NCBI GenBank assembly: GCA_023145595.1
Contig: JAGLDM010000192.1
Coordinates: forward strand, 1 to 7,929
DNA from: Flavobacteriaceae bacterium
GTDB lineage: Bacteria > Bacteroidota > Bacteroidia > Flavobacteriales > Flavobacteriaceae
Length of the DNA: 7,929 bases
Direction of reading: 5' to 3'
Positions 6,514 through 7,929 of this stretch are shown here, piece after piece (position 1 is the first letter of the stretch; each line of letters opens with the position of its first letter). The position numbers were made by a program, and so were the translations under genes. The notes beneath the pieces were generated by a model. The model was not told the DNA's origin. It saw only the letters and a program-made list of their open reading frames with translations, and did no database searches.

Positions 6514-6753
6514 TTATTTTTTTATAAATTTATAATAGCCCGCCATAAGAAGTGAGTAAAGTAATGATATTGCAAGTTGTGTTTTTAAAAATGGCCGCCA
6601 CTGTTCATCATTTAAATAGACATTTTTCAACCCGTCTATTCCTTCAAATTTAAAGAAGTCCATAGATAACCGAATCAACGTAACCAAAACGAAAAACACG
6701 ATAAAAAACCGTAGGGTTAACTTTAAGAAGGATGTGTTTTTATAAGGATTCAT
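6514..6753 (-). CDS. Small two-helix membrane protein of unknown function
   Basis: I do not recognise this 79-residue protein. It has two hydrophobic segments, roughly residues 11-30 (KLTLRFFIVFFVLVTLIRLS) and 57-75 (KTQLAISLLYSLLMAGYYK). They are joined by a loop of about 27 residues containing several charged residues and a WRPF motif, and the protein ends FIKK. The basic residues before helix 1 and at the C-terminus suggest both ends face the cytoplasm, with the loop outside. The ATG at 6753 directly follows the UAA of the MazG-like gene, with no bases between them, and its own UAA is one codon before the aroA TTG. Position and frame make it a real member of this operon. A function linked to AroA or MazG is not implied by the sequence. 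Confidence 0.75.
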   Translation of the reverse strand: MNPYKNTSFLKLTLRFFIVFFVLVTLIRLSMDFFKFEGIDGLKNVYLNDEQWRPFLKTQLAISLLYSLLMAGYYKFIKK

Positions 6754-7080
6754 TTATTTTAATTTTTCGTTAGAGTGGTGGCGATCATGATCGCGTTTCG
6801 TTTTTACGTCTAGTTTTTTGTCAAATGCATCTTGCAAATTAATTCCGGTTTGATTTGCCAAGCACAATACTACAAATAGCACATCTGCCAACTCTTCGCC
6901 TAAATCTTTGTTTTTATCACTTTCTTTTTCGCTTTGTTCTCCATAGCGGCGCGCAATAATTCGGGCAACTTCACCTACTTCTTCGGTGAGTTGAGCCATG
7001 TTGGTAAGTTCATTAAAATAGCGAACGCCGTGTTCTTTTATCCAATTATCAACTGTTAGTTGCGCGTCTTTTATATTCAT
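6754..7080 (-). CDS. MazG-like nucleotide pyrophosphohydrolase
   Basis: This 108-residue protein is a single-domain member of the all-alpha NTP pyrophosphatase (MazG) superfamily, which cleaves nucleoside triphosphates to monophosphate and pyrophosphate, often to clear non-canonical or excess nucleotides. The Mg2+-binding pattern is visible: EEVGE (33-37, EExxE) at the end of helix 1 and EELAD (62-66, ExxD) in the next helix, joined by a charged linker. Further support comes from the LTEEVGEVARIIARRYGEQ and DLGEELADVLFVVLCLANQ segments. It is half of full-length MazG, so it is better called MazG-like than MazG. The substrate cannot be assigned. The lysine- and histidine-rich tail (RDHDRHHSNEKLK) is typical of this subgroup. 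It is first in a three-gene unit with the small membrane protein and aroA; a TATCTTTG box and a 12-bp dyad lie upstream. Confidence 0.9.
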   Translation of the reverse strand: MNIKDAQLTVDNWIKEHGVRYFNELTNMAQLTEEVGEVARIIARRYGEQSEKESDKNKDLGEELADVLFVVLCLANQTGINLQDAFDKKLDVKTKRDHDRHHSNEKLK

Positions 7081-7106
7081 AAAAGTTAGTTTGAAAAATT
7101 AAAACT

Positions 7107-7114
7107 CAAAGATA
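7107..7114 (-). promoter_or_regulatory. Putative -7 box (TATCTTTG) for the MazG-like/aroA operon
   Basis: On the minus strand TATCTTTG is a perfect TAnnTTTG match, 26 nt upstream of the ATG at 7080. No TTG -33 element is seen at the expected spacing; that position is taken by a 12-bp inverted repeat (7119-7149). This would fit a regulated promoter, but it is inference from position alone. Confidence 0.4.
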
Positions 7115-7118
7115 GTGG

Positions 7119-7149
7119 TTCTAGTTTTAGTATGTTTCTAAAACTAGAA
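7119..7149. promoter_or_regulatory. Perfect 12-bp inverted repeat, possible operator
   Basis: The arms TTCTAGTTTTAG (7119-7130) and CTAAAACTAGAA (7138-7149) are perfectly complementary, with a 7-nt spacer TATGTTT. The dyad sits 4 nt upstream of the predicted -7 box of the MazG-like/aroA operon and 38 bp past the aat stop. The dyad spacing would suit a dimeric DNA-binding protein. A transcription terminator for aat is the alternative, but no U-tract follows the stem on the minus strand. Confidence 0.5.
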
Positions 7150-7187
7150 AAATATAATATTGAAAATTGTAGAGTCTTTATGTTTGT

Positions 7188-7871
7188 TTACAGCCATTTC
7201 TTAAAGTCTTCTCTAGAAATCTCTTCGGCGCCCAAACTGGCTAAATGGTCATTGTAAATTTGACAATCTATAAGTTGGTAATTGCTTATAAACTGGTTGT
7301 TGAGAGGGGTAGAAGTAACCAAATGAATGAAAGCCACTTTTGAGGCATTACTCACTTTGCTAAACATAGATTCGCCACAAAATATATTTCCAATTTCGAG
7401 TCCGTATAAACCACCGACTAATTTATACTTCTCTTGGTTGCTTGAGCCAGACTCAGTGTTTAATGACCAAACTTCAACAGATTTTGCAATTCCGAGTTCA
7501 TGTAACTTTAGATAAGCCTGTTTCATTTCATCGGTAATCCACGTGCCGCTTTCTCCTTGTGCAGTTCTGCTAATGTTTTTGCAATTAGAAATAACCTCTT
7601 TAAACGCTTTGTTAAAAGTGACTTTAAAAGTATTCTTTTTGAGAAGTTGTCTCATGCTTTTAGAAACTTTTAGTCGATTAGGAAACAAAACCATTCTTGG
7701 ATCTGGACTATACCAAACAATGGGTTCGCCTTCTGAATACCAAGGAAAAATTCCGTTTTTGTAGGCGTGCACTAACCGTTCGGGAGATAAATCGCCACCA
7801 ATAGCAACCATACCATATTCGTTGGCGGTTTCTATAGGTGGAAATTCGATTTTGTCTGTTAAGAAATACAT
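7188..7871 (-). CDS. aat: Leucyl/phenylalanyl-tRNA--protein transferase
   Basis: Aat is the cytoplasmic enzyme of the bacterial N-degron pathway. It moves Leu or Phe from its tRNA onto proteins with N-terminal Lys or Arg, which marks them for ClpS and Clp protease. Family motifs are all present: GGDL (25-28), YKNGIFPW (37-44), WYSPDPR (53-59), TWITDEM (110-116), SVEVW (131-135), GGLYG (153-157), GESMFS (166-171), DCQ (202-204) and HLASLGA (209-215). The 227 residues compare with 234 in E. coli. One oddity is about 10 extra hydrophilic residues (around 136-149, SLNTESGSSNQEKY) between SVEVW and LVGG, where most homologues have only four or five; it probably lengthens a surface loop. The ATG at 7871 gives the expected MYFLTDKIEFPP N-terminus. 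A TATTTTTG box ends only 4 nt before the ATG. Downstream lies the dyad and then the MazG-like operon. Confidence 0.96.
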   Translation of the reverse strand: MYFLTDKIEFPPIETANEYGMVAIGGDLSPERLVHAYKNGIFPWYSEGEPIVWYSPDPRMVLFPNRLKVSKSMRQLLKKNTFKVTFNKAFKEVISNCKNISRTAQGESGTWITDEMKQAYLKLHELGIAKSVEVWSLNTESGSSNQEKYKLVGGLYGLEIGNIFCGESMFSKVSNASKVAFIHLVTSTPLNNQFISNYQLIDCQIYNDHLASLGAEEISREDFKKWL

Positions 7872-7929
7872 TCGGCAAAAATAAAAAAAAGCACATTATA
7901 AATTCGAAATAAAACAATACATAAATCAA
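7872..7929. other. Upstream region of aat at the window edge
   Basis: These 58 bp are AT-rich and contain TATTTTTG on the minus strand (7883-7876), a perfect -7-type box, but only 4 nt before the aat ATG. No TTG is seen at a suitable distance upstream. No other gene start can be supported before the window ends. Confidence 0.35.

Noticed and set aside
7708..7929. 73-residue minus-strand ORF reaching the window edge
   Set aside because: It overlaps the N-terminal half of aat in another frame, and the aat frame has the family motifs. Its sequence is low complexity at the start.
1..7929. tRNA, rRNA or other structured RNA gene
   Set aside because: No cloverleaf, GTTCRA T-loop pattern in context, or rRNA-like sequence was recognised by eye on either strand in the intergenic gaps.

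Overview
The window looks like a core-genome stretch of a low-GC member of the Bacteroidota, most likely Flavobacteriaceae. The base composition is AT-rich. Shine-Dalgarno sites are mostly absent. Five intergenic regions carry perfect TAnnTTTG boxes, the Bacteroidota -7 element. The proteins (compact AroA, RlmN of about 350 residues, a long-chain polyprenyl synthetase that would suit menaquinone) read like flavobacterial versions. This assignment comes from reading the sequence, not from a search.

Layout, left to right. 1-613 (-): N-terminal 204 residues of a sodium:solute symporter, cut by the window edge. 614-976: AT-rich divergent spacer. 977-1432 (+): trmL. 1433-1558: short convergent spacer holding two repeat-like sequences. 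1559-2536 (-): polyprenyl diphosphate synthase. 2537-2846: spacer with a promoter box and repeat element A. 2847-3893 (-): rlmN, with a TTG start. 3894-3999: spacer with the queA terminator and the rlmN promoter box. 4000-5049 (-): queA. 5050-5304: spacer with the best promoter in the window, a GCAGAG-type repeat and repeat element B. 5305-6510 (-): aroA, with a TTG start. 6514-6753 (-): small two-helix membrane protein of unknown function. 6754-7080 (-): MazG-like pyrophosphohydrolase. 7081-7187: spacer with a 12-bp dyad and a promoter box. 7188-7871 (-): aat. 7872-7929: upstream region of aat.

Four of the seven recognised complete enzymes act on the translation machinery: TrmL and QueA on tRNA wobble position 34, RlmN on 23S rRNA and tRNA, and Aat using aminoacyl-tRNA to tag proteins for degradation. 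AroA (chorismate) and the polyprenyl synthase (isoprenoid side chain) both lie on routes that end in menaquinone as well as in other products. The MazG-like, small membrane protein and aroA genes form one tightly packed unit in a single uninterrupted reading frame, separated only by two UAA codons. queA appears to be monocistronic, with its own promoter and an intrinsic terminator.

I found no defence system, CRISPR array, RNA gene, transposase or phage gene. The main unexplained signals are intergenic: two copies of a bipartite palindromic element in the same orientation, each 3' of a minus-strand gene; two copies of a GCAGAG/CGCTGAG repeat; and a near-perfect operator-like dyad upstream of the MazG-like/aroA operon. 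I do not see evidence of a novel multi-gene system here.
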